64,000 bases of DNA, taken from the NCBI GenBank assembly GCA_003210155.1, contig QCNC01000002.1, forward strand, positions 62,001 to 126,000, read 5' to 3'. Shown piece after piece: positions 63,493 through 64,000 of this stretch. A model generated the notes under the pieces. The model made no database searches. It was not told the DNA's origin and saw only the letters and a list, made by a program, of their open reading frames with translations. Source of the stretch: Prochlorococcus sp. AG-424-E18 (GTDB taxonomy: Bacteria; Cyanobacteriota; Cyanobacteriia; PCC-6307; Cyanobiaceae). The translations under genes were made by a program, and so were the position numbers. Each line of letters starts with the position of its first letter. The first letter of the stretch is position 1.

Positions 63493-63990
63493 TTATCCAT
63501 GACTACGAGGACTAACCTCATTATTTTTATTCTCTTGAATTTTTGAAAATTCAGCATGAATAATTTCCTCATAAGGTTTAATTTCTTTTTCTAAATTATT
63601 AATAGATTCTCTTATTTTTATTTCATCTTGTTTACCAATAAAAGTAGATATTAGATTAGCCTTGTTATCAAAAAGATTAACTTGAGGAATACCGTTTACG
63701 GCAAACTTCTGGATATAATTACCCCATTTTTGATTATCAACATTTAAAAAAACAAAATTAATATCTTTTTCGTATTCATCTTTAAGAGAAGAAACTTTTG
63801 GAGCCATTTCTTTGCAAACTTCACACCACTCTGCATAAAATTCCAGAAAGGTAGGTTTATTATTTTTGAAAGCTATTTCAGGGTCAACTGATAATTCTCC
63901 AAAACTCTTTAGAAGATAAGTTGATTTAAAAAATAGATTTTTAAACAAAAGCATTGAAATAATAACTGTAGATATAATCAAAACAAGCAT
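63493..63990 (-). CDS. txlA: membrane-anchored thioredoxin-like protein (TxlA/HCF164 type)
   Basis: A thiol-disulfide protein anchored by an N-terminal helix (about residues 2-17) with the thioredoxin domain outside. The active site is WCEVC in FYAEWCEVCKEMAPKVS near residue 53, and a cis-proline is in VNGIPQVNLFD near 109. This matches TxlA/HCF164, linked to cytochrome b6f or photosystem assembly. No stop codon lies between the ATG at 63990 and the window edge, and the N-terminus lacks positive residues, so the true start may lie beyond 64000. Confidence 0.85.
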   Translation of the reverse strand: MLVLIISTVIISMLLFKNLFFKSTYLLKSFGELSVDPEIAFKNNKPTFLEFYAEWCEVCKEMAPKVSSLKDEYEKDINFVFLNVDNQKWGNYIQKFAVNGIPQVNLFDNKANLISTFIGKQDEIKIRESINNLEKEIKPYEEIIHAEFSKIQENKNNEVSPRSHG

Positions 63991-64000
63991 TATTTTTAAA

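Noticed and set aside
1..64000. CRISPR arrays, insertion sequences, prophage or restriction-modification genes
   Set aside because: No spaced direct repeats, transposase motifs, phage structural genes or methyltransferase motifs were seen. The RecB-like gene at 32806 is the only nuclease with loose defence-type relatives, and it has no cas neighbours.

Overview
The window reads as a stretch of core chromosome from a high-light-adapted Prochlorococcus marinus strain. Reasons: strongly A+T-rich DNA, very short intergenic gaps, cyanobacterial photosystem genes (psbE/F/L/J, psbK, psbI, psbN, psbH, ycf48, chlD), plastid-type ndhC-K-J, ntcA, a three-domain ribosomal protein S1, and the diagnostic degenerate phycoerythrin remnant (one cpeB-like beta subunit beside the lyase cpeS, with no cpeA or linker genes in view). 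No rRNA, insertion sequence, prophage, CRISPR array or toxin-antitoxin pair was found. There are three tRNA genes: Phe-GAA, a CAU tRNA (probably elongator Met) and Arg-ACG.

Layout. 1-6.6 kb: rps1, metK, an FGGY sugar kinase, tRNA-Phe with a hairpin terminator, a small secreted protein, a TVP38/DedA-like membrane protein, then the phycoerythrin remnant (a 59-residue small protein overlapping cpeS, converging on cpeB). 6.7-13.7 kb: a 68-residue protein, a UvrD/PcrA helicase, a tRNA nucleotidyltransferase-like protein, a flavoprotein-SelD fusion and mtnP. 13.7-17.8 kb: the minus-strand photosystem II group rubA-ycf48-psbE-F-L-J, divergent from ndhC-K-J. 17.8-26.9 kb: yvcK-like gene, Mla/TGD-type lipid transporter pair, chlD, folK, Nudix hydrolase, photolyase and a DegT-type aminotransferase. 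27-35.6 kb: thioredoxin-like protein, fabI, hisB, carotenoid oxygenase, rdgB, a phosphohexomutase, a RecB/RNase H-like nuclease, ygfZ and pyrE. 35.7-42.7 kb: tRNA-CAU, a CNNM/CorC-type protein, a Gfo/Idh/MocA oxidoreductase, tgt-psbK, cobS, a histidine kinase, a DUF3155-like gene with a structured leader, and an esterase. 42.7-50.8 kb: purH, DoxX, ispH, the ammonium transporter amt with a textbook NtcA promoter, sfsA, murJ and two small proteins. 50.9-64 kb: tRNA-Arg, glyA, cinA, leuC-leuD, an OstA/DUF3769 envelope protein, psbI, psbN, psbH, pth, DUF3146, an RNase H-fold protein, DUF3084, ntcA, a degenerate CobO-like protein, dcd, thyX and a membrane-anchored thioredoxin.

How the genes connect. 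Photosystem II assembly is heavily represented: rubredoxin and Ycf48 help build the PSII reaction centre, the psbE/F products bind its cytochrome b559 haem, and psbJ, L, K, I, N and H encode small PSII subunits or assembly factors. Nitrogen control is represented by NtcA itself and by amt, a classical NtcA target whose promoter has the expected architecture.

No clearly new multi-gene system is visible. The most interesting items are the degenerate CobO-like protein with an inverted repeat at its promoter, the RecB/RNase H protein with an apparently damaged nuclease half, the structured leader of the DUF3155-like gene, the palindromic psbN/psbH promoter region, the small ORF overlapping cpeS, and the genome-wide habit of convergent genes meeting with no room for terminators. 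Nearly all the sequence is coding; no stretch over 300 bases lacks a gene. Function calls rest on motif recognition by eye, not on database searches.
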